Shown here one piece after another: positions 41,401 through 48,460 of a stretch of 64,000 bases of DNA. The notes under the pieces are model-generated. The model was not told the DNA's origin, searched no databases, and saw nothing but the letters and a program-made list of their open reading frames with translations. This DNA comes from Oscillospiraceae bacterium (GTDB taxonomy: Bacteria; Bacillota; Clostridia; Oscillospirales; Acutalibacteraceae). The stretch lies in contig JAISUW010000066.1 of assembly GCA_031271865.1 (NCBI GenBank), positions 18,080 to 82,079 on the forward strand, given 5' to 3'. The position numbers and the translations under genes were made by a program. Position 1 is the first letter of the stretch. Each line of letters starts with the position of its first letter.

Positions 41401-41748
41401 GCGCACACGGCTGTCTTTGCGGTTAAAGAGACCGTAGGGTGTACCGTTGACGAAAAGCAAGGCCTCATAGGGGGCGGAAACGGTGATGAGATAAAGTGCT
41501 TTGCCGTCCAGTTCAGCGGGAACGGTATAAGAGGTCTTGAGCCACATATACTCCCATTCTGTTCCCCATGTATATCCGGGATTGATGGGTTCATATACCG
41601 CATCCGGTGCGGCATCGAGTTGGTCGAATGTGCGGTAGACTTCTGCCCAACGGATTTCGCCGACGTTCGTAAAGATCTTGCGCTCAATGGTCTTCTCCAA
41701 CCGGCGGAGCTTGGAGAGCATCATATCAATCTGGGGGGGCGGCAGCAT
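38443..41748 (-). CDS. Alpha-mannosidase, glycoside hydrolase family 38
   Basis: An 1101-residue cytosolic GH38 enzyme that removes alpha-linked mannose by the retaining mechanism with a zinc ion. The N-terminal 260 residues form a jelly-roll domain. The catalytic barrel starts at LSGHSHMDTAWLWPVGETI (zinc His and Asp), with FWLPDTFGYSAAIPQI carrying the nucleophile Asp, and HDILPGTGIPRVHE further on. The C-terminal domains follow from about 680. AGGAGG precedes the ATG. It probably handles host N-glycan or mucin-derived mannosides imported by the neighbouring GPH transporter. Full length, no signal peptide. Confidence 0.95.
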   Translation of the reverse strand: MLPPPQIDMMLSKLRRLEKTIERKIFTNVGEIRWAEVYRTFDQLDAAPDAVYEPINPGYTWGTEWEYMWLKTSYTVPAELDGKALYLITVSAPYEALLFVNGTPYGLFNRKDSRVRKGGHYANLLTLNAKAGETYDLVLEYYAGNTGNCCETFEFTWDGFDVAEKEPFLIEFLFDLNICGQLAQQLPPESARRGQIINGLYKLFGKVWLDDARAPAPKLREVKASKSAGVTVKQNTGDSGEDAVCTARVTEDGNAEGFETFVQALKASHPILKELLALPADPASPSVGLSGHSHMDTAWLWPVGETIKKMARTYSTAIALMDEYPEYTFVQSSAAHCNFMLKHYPALHELMKQKIAEGRYDPNGAVWVECDCNITGGEAMIRQFLWGQRFTQKQYGYTANAFWLPDTFGYSAAIPQIMRACKVKYFVTQKIGWNDTNKFPYDTFYWEGIDGSRVFAHFHIMHAYPEVKELLKATTKNYAGEARQMSVQPRRMLNYGFGDGGGGPLFEMIEMAKRLENTNGCPPAKHIRPYDYLQELEESTVNPPTYRGELYLEVHRGTLTNQHTIKRNNRKCELALRDWEILLSAKALAECKQGSMEEINAQWEVLLLNQFHDILPGTGIPRVHEEARTQVNAAIAASQAAIAALLGTPQITDSITLVNTLSFGRRDPMFLEVPNGKYLAADCKQQVYTDMDGKQFLLVTGLEVGAFGKRTVSLTDTVPATEPVMVITKKDYGVSDFAVSETILETPFFRITFDDRWFITSCLDKESRIELVDYDSLDEERNYPLGALIMAEEWSNQYDNWDIDADTQLKYRDTAELLAMEIVSNGPAALVLRLQYRISPKSTVMQDVMFFADSREIRYITRMDWQDDHRLLKAWFNTNLREDFVRNEIQFGYLKRPTTRNTSIEQAKFEVVNHKYSDLSETRYGVAILNDCKYGISCEGGSLRLSLHKGGIGPDWTGDHECVHECIYSFLPHIGGFSAENVVHPAYCLNVPVLQAAEDIPFGNLPAPDVPNIIAEAVKPTEDAPDADLGCAILLRLYECEGTHTVCHLPVAAPAHYVELTDMLEEVHSEIPPRRGSAEIHFDPFEIQTVKLLYDEFYSRK

Positions 41749-41789
41749 AAAAATAAGTCCTCCTATGGTTTGTTGTGTCCAATAAGAGG

Positions 41790-41818
41790 ATTATACTCCT
41801 TTTCCCCGACGATTGCAA
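41790..41818 (-). promoter_or_regulatory. Promoter of the alpha-mannosidase gene
   Basis: Minus strand TTGCAA (41813-41818), 17-bp spacer, TATAAT (41790-41795). Confidence 0.75.
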
Positions 41819-41844
41819 GGAAATTTATTTTATTTCAATACTTG

Positions 41845-42327
41845 TTAATAGTCTTCTAACGTTTGGCTTTCTCCATGCCGCCACCGCTGAAAGGCTTGCC
41901 AAAGCATATGGAGAATCGAAGGCTTTGCCTCTTCTTCGTCTTCTCCTTGCGCCGGCGCTGGCTCCTTACTTTTGGAAAACAGCTCGCGCAAGCCCATTAT
42001 AATCAGCAAACCGGCGAAAATCCGGCCGAGCCAGAGGGTGTTGATGCGTCCAGCAGCAAAGCACCCGAGCAATACCGATGGCAGCCCGCCCAGCACCAAA
42101 GGCAACACCATCTTCCAGTTGACGAGTTTCTTAATAGAGTTGATAATCAGCGAGATTCCGGCGCAGGGCAGGAAGAACAGCAGGTTAATCCCTTGCGCCT
42201 CGGGTTGCGGGACAGAGAGTGCCAGTGTCAGATAGATAACAAGGATTCCGCCGCCGCCCATTCCCATAGCTCCCAATGCGCCGGCTCCCGCCGCAGCCAA
42301 TAGACTGAGAATATAAGTCAAATTCAT
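41845..42327 (-). CDS. TauE/SafE-family exporter, half-size protein (second of two)
   Basis: A 160-residue membrane protein equal to one repeat of a TauE/SafE (DUF81) anion exporter: GAMGMGGGGILVIYLTLAL corresponds to the glycine-rich first helix, followed by NLLFFLPCAGISLIIN and VLPLVLGGLPSVLLGC. The C-terminus after residue 118 is acidic and Lys-rich. It starts 13 bp after the partner gene with AAAGGCGG. Canonical family members are about 250 residues with two such repeats, so the pair probably forms a heterodimeric transporter for a sulfur-containing or organic anion. Confidence 0.85.
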   Translation of the reverse strand: MNLTYILSLLAAAGAGALGAMGMGGGGILVIYLTLALSVPQPEAQGINLLFFLPCAGISLIINSIKKLVNWKMVLPLVLGGLPSVLLGCFAAGRINTLWLGRIFAGLLIIMGLRELFSKSKEPAPAQGEDEEEAKPSILHMLWQAFQRWRHGESQTLEDY

Positions 42328-42340
42328 GCAAATCCGCCTT

Positions 42341-42706
42341 TCACCGCAGAAACATACGCACGCCTGCCCATATCATGAATACAGCGAAAACCTTTCGCAG
42401 CCACTTCTGCGGAATCTGAGAGAGAAGCAATGCGCCGCCAAGTGCCCCGACCGCACCGGGCAAGAGATACGGGGCGGCTTGTGCCAACTCAAATCTCCCG
42501 GAGAGCAAATACACAACCGTACTCAGGATAGAGAGCGGAAAAATCACAGCCACGGCAGTTGCGTGGGCGTTCAGCTGCGGCAATCCGAGCTTCTTCAGCA
42601 GCGGAACAACGACCATGCCGCCTCCCGCTCCCAACAAACCGTTTATGAAACCGACGGCTGTACCACCCGCACCTTTTTTGAGTAGGTCTTTGGATTTATC
42701 TGTCAT
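42341..42706 (-). CDS. TauE/SafE-family exporter, half-size protein (first of two)
   Basis: A 121-residue membrane protein, the other half: GFINGLLGAGGGMVVVPLL is the glycine-rich repeat start and NAHATAVAVIFPLSILSTVVY the next helix. The ATG at 42706 is preceded by AGGTGA; the in-frame TTG at 42733 is not supported. Both halves start with their own glycine-rich motif, so this is a natural two-gene arrangement and not one gene broken by a frameshift. Confidence 0.85.
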   Translation of the reverse strand: MTDKSKDLLKKGAGGTAVGFINGLLGAGGGMVVVPLLKKLGLPQLNAHATAVAVIFPLSILSTVVYLLSGRFELAQAAPYLLPGAVGALGGALLLSQIPQKWLRKVFAVFMIWAGVRMFLR

Positions 42707-42823
42707 ACGCTTCACCTGCGGCTCTCTGTTCAAACATTCCGATTTTGAAAACCTTACGCATAGTATAACCTAAGACAAGTCGGCATATCTATGTCCGAGA
42801 GCAGATAGCAAAATAAGGCAGGG

Positions 42824-43699
42824 ATGGCTCTGCATACCGGGAGTTATGGGATGGTTATTAAAGTAGTCAGACTCGGAAAACGCATCCGGCCGCCGCGAAT
42901 AAAAATCGTGAAGGCGGGCGGTGCACAAACGACAGCAAACCGGCAGATTACAAAATCTGCCTCCGTATTGCTGGGCGTGGCTTTGGTGATTCTTTCTTTT
43001 GTATTGGGGATGGATGTCATCCAAGACCGCGCCGACATTGCTGCCGTACAAGCGGCGGCGGTTGCCGGCAGTCCGCCGATTCTGCTGGATGCCGGTCATG
43101 GCGGGGAAGATGGAGGTACTGTCGCTGTGGACGGCACGGCGGAGAAAGGCATCAACCTTGCGATTGCCAAGAAGCTGGAAAACTACCTGCGCGCGTTTGG
43201 CTATCAAGTAACCATGACCCGCGAAAATGATACCGCGACCTACACGCCCGGCACGAAGACTTTGCGGGCAAAGAAAACCTCAGACCTGCACAATCGCATG
43301 GCGATGATGGATGCACTGGGTCCGAATGCCATCTTTGTGTCTATACACCAGAACCATTACCCTGCGGAGAGCTTGCACGGCTGCCAAGTATTCTATTCCC
43401 GGAATACGGAGAACTCCAAGACACTCGCGCAACGGATACAGAACTCCGTTGTTTCGCAGATACAGCAAACCAACAAGCGCCTTGTAAAACCCGCCGGCAC
43501 AGAGATATACCTTTTATATGAAGCAAAGATTCCCGCGGTAATGGTGGAATGCGGCTTTCTTTCCAATTGGGAGGAAACCGGTTTGCTGAAATCCGACGGT
43601 TACCAGAACCAAATCGCCTACGCCATCGCGTGCGGCATACTGGATTATACCTCCGGAACAACGAAAGAACAGGCTCCTGTTCCGGCAGAATTGCCATAA
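42824..43699 (+). CDS. cwlD: N-acetylmuramoyl-L-alanine amidase, CwlD-type
   Basis: A 291-residue amidase_3 protein. After a basic N-terminus and one membrane helix (about 45-65) comes ILLDAGHGGEDGGTV with the first zinc His, EKGINLAIAKKLENYL with the zinc Glu, FVSIHQNHYP with the second His, and AVMVECGFLSN with the catalytic Glu. It removes peptide side chains from peptidoglycan; the single-domain, membrane-anchored form matches CwlD, needed for muramic-delta-lactam in the spore cortex. Two starts are possible, 42824 (after AAGGCAGGG) and 42851 (after GGGAG); both leave the domain intact. CwlD identity rests on size and architecture. Confidence 0.9.
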   Translation: MALHTGSYGMVIKVVRLGKRIRPPRIKIVKAGGAQTTANRQITKSASVLLGVALVILSFVLGMDVIQDRADIAAVQAAAVAGSPPILLDAGHGGEDGGTVAVDGTAEKGINLAIAKKLENYLRAFGYQVTMTRENDTATYTPGTKTLRAKKTSDLHNRMAMMDALGPNAIFVSIHQNHYPAESLHGCQVFYSRNTENSKTLAQRIQNSVVSQIQQTNKRLVKPAGTEIYLLYEAKIPAVMVECGFLSNWEETGLLKSDGYQNQIAYAIACGILDYTSGTTKEQAPVPAELP

Positions 43700-43714
43700 G
43701 GTTGCCGCCGGAAT

Positions 43715-43860
43715 CTGCCGCAGGATGTTTTCTTCATCCGTTCGGCGTTTTTAGCCAAAGAATTTATTTGTACTTCTGCGGGAAATCAAAATAATTACAT
43801 TTTGTAACTCATTCGCTTCACTTGTCCGCCGAAATTTCTTTTGGCGGGCGTTTATTTTTA
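43715..43860 (+). terminator. Two terminator-like hairpins after cwlD
   Basis: The first (43715-43752) has a GGATG/CATCC stem within GCCG/CGGC arms and then GTTTTT. The second (43825-43860) has CCGCC-GAAA/TTTT-GGCGG arms followed by GTTTATTTTTA. The second is the stronger. Confidence 0.6.
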
Positions 43861-43937
43861 TGGGTATTTTGCACAAATCCTGAAAGTTCGTTATGTCAAA
43901 GTTCTTCACACTTTTATGGCACATCAAGAGCTATCAA

Positions 43938-43975
43938 TTTGTAACTATTTCGTCATTTTGTGAATTAGTTACAAA
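43938..43975. promoter_or_regulatory. Inverted repeat TTTGTAACTA / TAGTTACAAA
   Basis: Perfect 10-bp arms separated by 18 bp, with a further TTTGTAACT copy at 43801. It lies about 60-100 bp upstream of the promoter of the SH3b gene and could be a binding site for a dimeric regulator. The loop contains TTTCGTCATTTTGTGAA, which resembles the start of the 61-bp element. The rest of the 446-bp gap (43700-44145) has no gene. Confidence 0.45.
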
Positions 43976-44037
43976 ATTCGAATAAGCAAAATAACCAGTT
44001 TCTGGTAAATATATATAGATTTTTTTCTTCTACCCTC

Positions 44038-44066
44038 TTGATTATTTCCCGGAAAAGTGCTATAAT
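44038..44066 (+). promoter_or_regulatory. Promoter of the SH3b surface protein gene
   Basis: TTGATT (44038-44043), 17-bp spacer ending TGC, TATAAT (44061-44066). Confidence 0.8.
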
Positions 44067-44145
44067 TATCCGGCAAAAGTGAATCGACAATTTTTGTCAC
44101 ATTTCACCAATTTATGACAAGTTACGTCAGAAAAGGAGAGTGTTC

Positions 44146-45060
44146 ATGATGGTGCGTAGATCTGGAAGACAGGACGCACAAAAATGGAGGATGAGCAGCT
44201 TTTTCTCATCTAAACCGACGGTGGGCAGCATGGGAGCGCCCGAACCGCAGGAGGGCATCTGTGAGGTGCCTGCAGCAGGGGCGCAGACCCCCAATAAGGT
44301 GTGGAAGCGCTTGCTTGCAGTAGCTATGGTAGCTATTGCGGTACTGACCTTGGCAGCCACAGCGTCCAGTATCGGTGCCGGAGCGGCAACCGCAACAACG
44401 TATAAAGTCACGGCAACCAACGGCACTGCCATCCGGCAGTCCGCCAATGCCCAGTCGAAACAACTCGGCGTATTTGCCTACGGCAGTGTGCTGGTCGTTA
44501 CATCTATTCAGAATTTCGGCGGATACTCTTGGGGCTATGTGCAAAGCTACACCGCTTCCGCCGGCTCTTGGGGCTATATGAAAGAGAAAGGCTGGGTGGC
44601 GCTGAAGAACTGCGTCCCCTTTACCCCGCCGAAAACCACAGCCAAGACTACAACCACTACAAAGAAGACCACTGCAAAGCCGGCACCCACGACCACCAAG
44701 CCGGCAGCCACAACAACCAAACCAAAAACGACGAATCCCAGCCCGCCGACCACCAAACCGCAGCCGACAACAACAAAACCCGTCTGCCGTGTAAACCTAT
44801 CCGCCGACAAATTAAAAGCAAAGGCCGGCGAGCCGTTTAAAATTTATGCGACCACATCCCTTACGGTTACGAAAGTCGTCTTGGAGGTTCTTTATCCGAA
44901 CGGTGCTACATACACCTATACCCTGACTTCTTCCGACGGCGTAAAATGGTCGAAAACAGGTTTGACCCTACCCAAAGGCAACAATATCCGCATCTTAGCC
45001 AAGGCAACATCCTCCACCGTCTCTGCCCAATCCAATTGGGTGTACGTAACAGTAATCTAA
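44146..45060 (+). CDS. SH3b-domain surface protein with Thr/Lys/Pro-rich linker
   Basis: A 304-residue protein; the ATG at 44146 follows AAGGAGAG. A roughly 50-residue cytoplasmic N-terminus precedes one helix (VWKRLLAVAMVAIAVLTLA), which makes it a signal-anchor protein. Next come a bacterial SH3 domain (about 85-155, TAIRQSANAQSKQLGVFAYG and WGYMKEKGWVALKNC), a linker of TTKP/KTT repeats (157-215) and an Ig-like C-terminal domain (218-304, AKAGEPFKIYATTSLTV). SH3b domains bind peptidoglycan peptides, so it probably spans the wall. Function unknown. A terminator follows directly. Confidence 0.85.
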   Translation: MMVRRSGRQDAQKWRMSSFFSSKPTVGSMGAPEPQEGICEVPAAGAQTPNKVWKRLLAVAMVAIAVLTLAATASSIGAGAATATTYKVTATNGTAIRQSANAQSKQLGVFAYGSVLVVTSIQNFGGYSWGYVQSYTASAGSWGYMKEKGWVALKNCVPFTPPKTTAKTTTTTKKTTAKPAPTTTKPAATTTKPKTTNPSPPTTKPQPTTTKPVCRVNLSADKLKAKAGEPFKIYATTSLTVTKVVLEVLYPNGATYTYTLTSSDGVKWSKTGLTLPKGNNIRILAKATSSTVSAQSNWVYVTVI

Positions 45061-45085
45061 AGAGAGCTTTACAACTGAATACCTT

Positions 45086-45117
45086 TTGCGGCGGGGATTC
45101 CCTGCCGCTTTTGGTTT
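45086..45117 (+). terminator. Terminator after the SH3b gene
   Basis: GCGGCGGGG and CCCTGCCGC pair (one G-U) around ATT, followed by TTTTGGTTTT. Confidence 0.85.
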
Positions 45118-45139
45118 TCGGTAAAATTTCTAAAACCCC

Positions 45140-45168
45140 TTGCCTTTTCATAGATATTATTGTATAAT
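45140..45168 (+). promoter_or_regulatory. Promoter of the glycyl radical enzyme gene
   Basis: TTGCCT (45140-45145), 17-bp spacer, TATAAT (45163-45168), 84 bp before the ATG. Confidence 0.75.
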
Positions 45169-45251
45169 AGGCTTATGCACAAAGCTTATCGATTTTTGTC
45201 GAAAAGCAAAACCAGTCCGCTCTATGCGGCACACCGAAGGAGGCAACCCTT

Positions 45252-47501
45252 ATGCCTGACTATCGCGCCCTAACCGACATTCTGCGCAAACAAAAAGTGG
45301 AAATGACACAGAAAAAACTCAAAAAGTATACTCGCCCGGGCTTTTTCGATACCGATGACAAGGGCTGGGTCGTCCCGCCGGAGGGCTGGTCCTTTGATAT
45401 GGAGTACGGGGCAGATCTCCCGCCTCTGCAAATCCCGGATGGCCTTGGCGGCTTCGTAAAAGGCTATGACGGCACCGAACGCCGCAGTCGCCACCCCAAC
45501 GGGGTCTTCGGTCCCGTAGCGTGGGGGGAAAACTTCTACCGCTTCTTGGATGTGCATCCGCCGTACATAGATCCCTATTGCTCCCTCTCCGGTGCCTATA
45601 TGGACAAATTGGAGTGGCATGGCTGGGGCGGCTGGCGGCCCGAACCGGAATTCAATCCCCCCGAACTGCAGCAGCTTCGCGAACTGCACCGGAAGTATGA
45701 CCTCATCAGCGGTCTGGGCGGGAGTCACCACTTCCACCACGATGTAAAAAACATAGGCTTCGTGCTGGGCTTCGGCGGGATACTGGAAAAGATTCGTCAT
45801 TACAAAGCGCAGTACAAAGACGACACCGAAAAGTACGAGTTTCTCCTCGGCGAAGAGCTGACCCTTTTGGGCATCCAACAGTGGATTAAGCACAACGCAG
45901 AGGAAGCCGAACGCGTCGCAGCCCTTCAAACCGACCCTGAATTGAAGCAAAACCTCGAGGAGCAGGCCGCGATGAGTTACAAGCTCATGACCGAACCACC
46001 TGCCACTTTCCGCGAGGCTTGCCAATTCCTGACTTACTTCCTGATACAGTCCTCCATGTTCAATGGCTCGGGAGCCGGCGGTGCGTTGGAGGATTTGCTG
46101 ACCGACTTCTACGAAAACGACCGGAAAGCCGGGCGTATAACCGAGGACGAGGCAACGTTCCATCTGGCTTGTCTTTTCCTGAAAGACACGCAATACTATG
46201 AAATCGGCGGTTGCTGGCCTGACGGCTCCGACCGCACGAATGCCATCAGCTATATGGCCATAGAAGCCGCGCATTGGCTCAAGATTCCCACCGCGCTCTG
46301 CCTGCGCATCCATGACGGCATTGACCGCAAATTTGTGCGCAAATCCGTCGAATATTTGTTCGAAGACAAATGCGCCAACCCCTCCTATATCGGCGACCGA
46401 ATTATGGTGGAGGGCTTCATGAAGAACGGCTACTCGGCCGAAATCGCCCGCACCCGCGCTAAGGTCGGCTGCAACTGGTGCGCTCTTCCCGGCACGGAGT
46501 ACACCCTCAACGACGTGGTCAAAATCAATATGGGAAAGGTCTTTGAGCTTGCTTGGAATGAGCTGAAAACCCTCCCCCGGCCTTCCACAGAGAAGCTCTG
46601 GCATCTCTTTGATAAGCACTTGGACATCGCAATTGATGTCATCAAACACACCGTGGATCAGCAATATAAATTCTACCGCTATATGCGTCCCGAACTGGCG
46701 CTCGACTTCATGTGCCACGGTCCGATTGAAAAGGCCCTCGATGCCTCCGGCGGCGGCGTGGAGAACTATAACTTCTGCATAGACTTTGTCGCGCTGGGTA
46801 CCGTAGCGGATTCTTTCGCCTCCGTGGAGCGGGCAATTGACGACGAAGCCGCCGCCAACTGGGAAGAGCTTTTTGAAGCTATCGAAACTGACTTTGCAGA
46901 CGCAGAAGACTTGCGCCTCTACTTGCGCCAAACCCCTAAATACGGCTTCGGCGAGACACGTGCAGACGAGTACGCCGTCGCCATCAAAGACCGTCTGGTG
47001 TACCACACCAAGAAATCCAAGTCCCCCATGGGTTTCAATATGATTCCCGGTTTGTTTTCTTGGGCCAATACCATTGGCATGGGCCGCGCCGTGCAAGCCA
47101 CCCCCAACGGTCGCAAAGCAGGCACGCCCGTGACGCACGGCGCCAACCCGGAACCGGGTTTCCGCGAGAGCGGCGCCTTGACAGCCATGGGCATAGCCGT
47201 AGCCTCCGTCCAACCTGCCTGGGGCAATACCGCGCCGATTCAGCTCGAAATTGACCCCGCCCTCACCAACGGTACCGAGGGGATTGAGAATATCTGCGCT
47301 TGGCTGATGACCTACTGCTGCGACCTCGGCGGCTCACTCGTGAACATCAACATCCTCGATAAGGCAAAGCTCTTGGATGCCTATGAGCATCCGGAGCGAT
47401 ATCCGGATTTGGTGGTGCGCATAACCGGCTTCTCGGTGTTCTTCTCCACCCTGACGCAGGATTTCCGGAAGCTTGTTGTCGAGCGCGTTATACAGAACTA
47501 A
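45252..47501 (+). CDS. Glycyl radical enzyme of the pyruvate formate-lyase superfamily, substrate unknown
   Basis: A 749-residue PFL-superfamily protein. The thiyl-radical cysteine is C407 in VGCNWCALPG, and the glycyl radical site is G726 in VVRITGFSVFF near the C-terminus (the RVxGYSxxF motif). The fold is also clear from the DRIMVEGFMKNGYS and VQATPNGRKAGTPVTHGANPE blocks (the GRxxGxPxxxG motif of the family). The cysteine loop GCNWC differs from GCVE of diol, choline and hydroxyproline enzymes and from the CC of PFL, so the reaction cannot be named. No radical-SAM activase is adjacent, so activation must come from elsewhere. AAGGAGG precedes the ATG. Strictly anaerobic chemistry is implied. 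Confidence 0.92.
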   Translation: MPDYRALTDILRKQKVEMTQKKLKKYTRPGFFDTDDKGWVVPPEGWSFDMEYGADLPPLQIPDGLGGFVKGYDGTERRSRHPNGVFGPVAWGENFYRFLDVHPPYIDPYCSLSGAYMDKLEWHGWGGWRPEPEFNPPELQQLRELHRKYDLISGLGGSHHFHHDVKNIGFVLGFGGILEKIRHYKAQYKDDTEKYEFLLGEELTLLGIQQWIKHNAEEAERVAALQTDPELKQNLEEQAAMSYKLMTEPPATFREACQFLTYFLIQSSMFNGSGAGGALEDLLTDFYENDRKAGRITEDEATFHLACLFLKDTQYYEIGGCWPDGSDRTNAISYMAIEAAHWLKIPTALCLRIHDGIDRKFVRKSVEYLFEDKCANPSYIGDRIMVEGFMKNGYSAEIARTRAKVGCNWCALPGTEYTLNDVVKINMGKVFELAWNELKTLPRPSTEKLWHLFDKHLDIAIDVIKHTVDQQYKFYRYMRPELALDFMCHGPIEKALDASGGGVENYNFCIDFVALGTVADSFASVERAIDDEAAANWEELFEAIETDFADAEDLRLYLRQTPKYGFGETRADEYAVAIKDRLVYHTKKSKSPMGFNMIPGLFSWANTIGMGRAVQATPNGRKAGTPVTHGANPEPGFRESGALTAMGIAVASVQPAWGNTAPIQLEIDPALTNGTEGIENICAWLMTYCCDLGGSLVNINILDKAKLLDAYEHPERYPDLVVRITGFSVFFSTLTQDFRKLVVERVIQN

Positions 47502-47537
47502 AGACGCTGGATCGCGTATACCTTTTTCATATCCAAG

Positions 47538-47559
47538 GAGCCGCAATCAGTTGCGGCTC
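47538..47559. terminator. Hairpin between convergent GRE and UbiA genes
   Basis: Perfect 9-bp stem GAGCCGCAA/TTGCGGCTC with TCAG loop, placed between the two stop codons. T-runs are weak on both strands. Confidence 0.6.
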
Positions 47560-47560
47560 T

Positions 47561-48451
47561 CTATATGTATAATAAAAGCATAAAGATAAGCCCGTAAGCA
47601 GCACAGAGAAACAGCAGTGCTTTGTCACTAAGCAGTGTCGAAACCGGATCCCCATCGCAGCCGCGTTCCAGCAAAAGGTTGTAGCGCAGCAAGACGAGCA
47701 GCAAACAAGGAACAGTAAATATAAGTGTGCCGCTGTTCCCATCAAGTGTCCAAAGGGAGTAAAATACAATCGCCATCCCTTCACACATATACATGGTTTT
47801 ATCTAAAAAGCCCGCATCGTAACGTTTTAGGACCTTTCTGGTTTGCGTACCTTCTCTGCGGAACTCACCTCGTCTTTTCCCGAGAGCCAAGAAAAACGCA
47901 CCGGCAACCAGTGTAAGGAAGAGCCACTTCGAAATCGGAATCCCGGTAACAGCGGAACAAAAATAGACACGGAGCGCATACCCGGAAGCAAGTACTGTGA
48001 TATCCGCAATTGGAATATGCTTCAGTTTCACACTATAGGCCAGATTAGCAAGAAGATACGCTGCGAGGAGGAGATAGGCAACCGGGTTCCAATGAAAGAA
48101 TAACGCACAGGGAACAATGACAGCCGAAAGTAAAATGCCTATTAAAGCATATGCTATCCCCAAGCTCACAGCTCCGCTGGCGAGCGGTCGTCCCTTTTTG
48201 GCAGAGTGCAACCGATCGCTTTCTATATCGAATATGTCATTGATAATGTAGACAGCGGAGGACAGAAAGCAAAACACCATCATACCAATGACCGCTTTGC
48301 AAAGAATATCGAAGTTCATGATTTGGTGCGCTGTAACAACCGGCAGCAATACCAATGCATTCTTTATCCAATGCTTCGGTCGCATCAGATTTATACAGCC
48401 TTTCAGCCGTCCTGTGCTATTGGCGGATACATTGGGATTTGTTTTCATCAT
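47561..48451 (-). CDS. UbiA-family prenyltransferase (decaprenyl-phosphate phosphoribosyltransferase-like)
   Basis: A 296-residue, about eight-helix UbiA-fold enzyme. The start LKGCINLMRPKHWIKNALVL and the metal motif YIINDIFDIESDRLHSAKKG match the DPPR synthase group, which moves phosphoribose from PRPP to a polyprenyl phosphate, rather than the quinone or heme enzymes. The second Asp-rich loop is weaker (LALGKRRGEFRREG). The product would be a lipid-linked pentose donor. It starts 9 bp after the upstream membrane protein gene, so the two are an operon. Confidence 0.87.
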   Translation of the reverse strand: MMKTNPNVSANSTGRLKGCINLMRPKHWIKNALVLLPVVTAHQIMNFDILCKAVIGMMVFCFLSSAVYIINDIFDIESDRLHSAKKGRPLASGAVSLGIAYALIGILLSAVIVPCALFFHWNPVAYLLLAAYLLANLAYSVKLKHIPIADITVLASGYALRVYFCSAVTGIPISKWLFLTLVAGAFFLALGKRRGEFRREGTQTRKVLKRYDAGFLDKTMYMCEGMAIVFYSLWTLDGNSGTLIFTVPCLLLVLLRYNLLLERGCDGDPVSTLLSDKALLFLCAAYGLIFMLLLYI

Positions 48452-48460
48452 CAGTCATCC

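Noticed and set aside
41845..42706. TauE/SafE gene broken by a frameshift
   Set aside because: Each half has its own ribosome binding site and its own glycine-rich repeat start, and the 13-bp gap carries a proper Shine-Dalgarno; it is a natural two-gene pair.
45270..47213. 647-codon open frame antisense to the glycyl radical enzyme gene
   Set aside because: It lies wholly opposite a clearly conserved gene, has no ribosome binding site and its protein has no recognisable fold; it is a by-product of codon bias.
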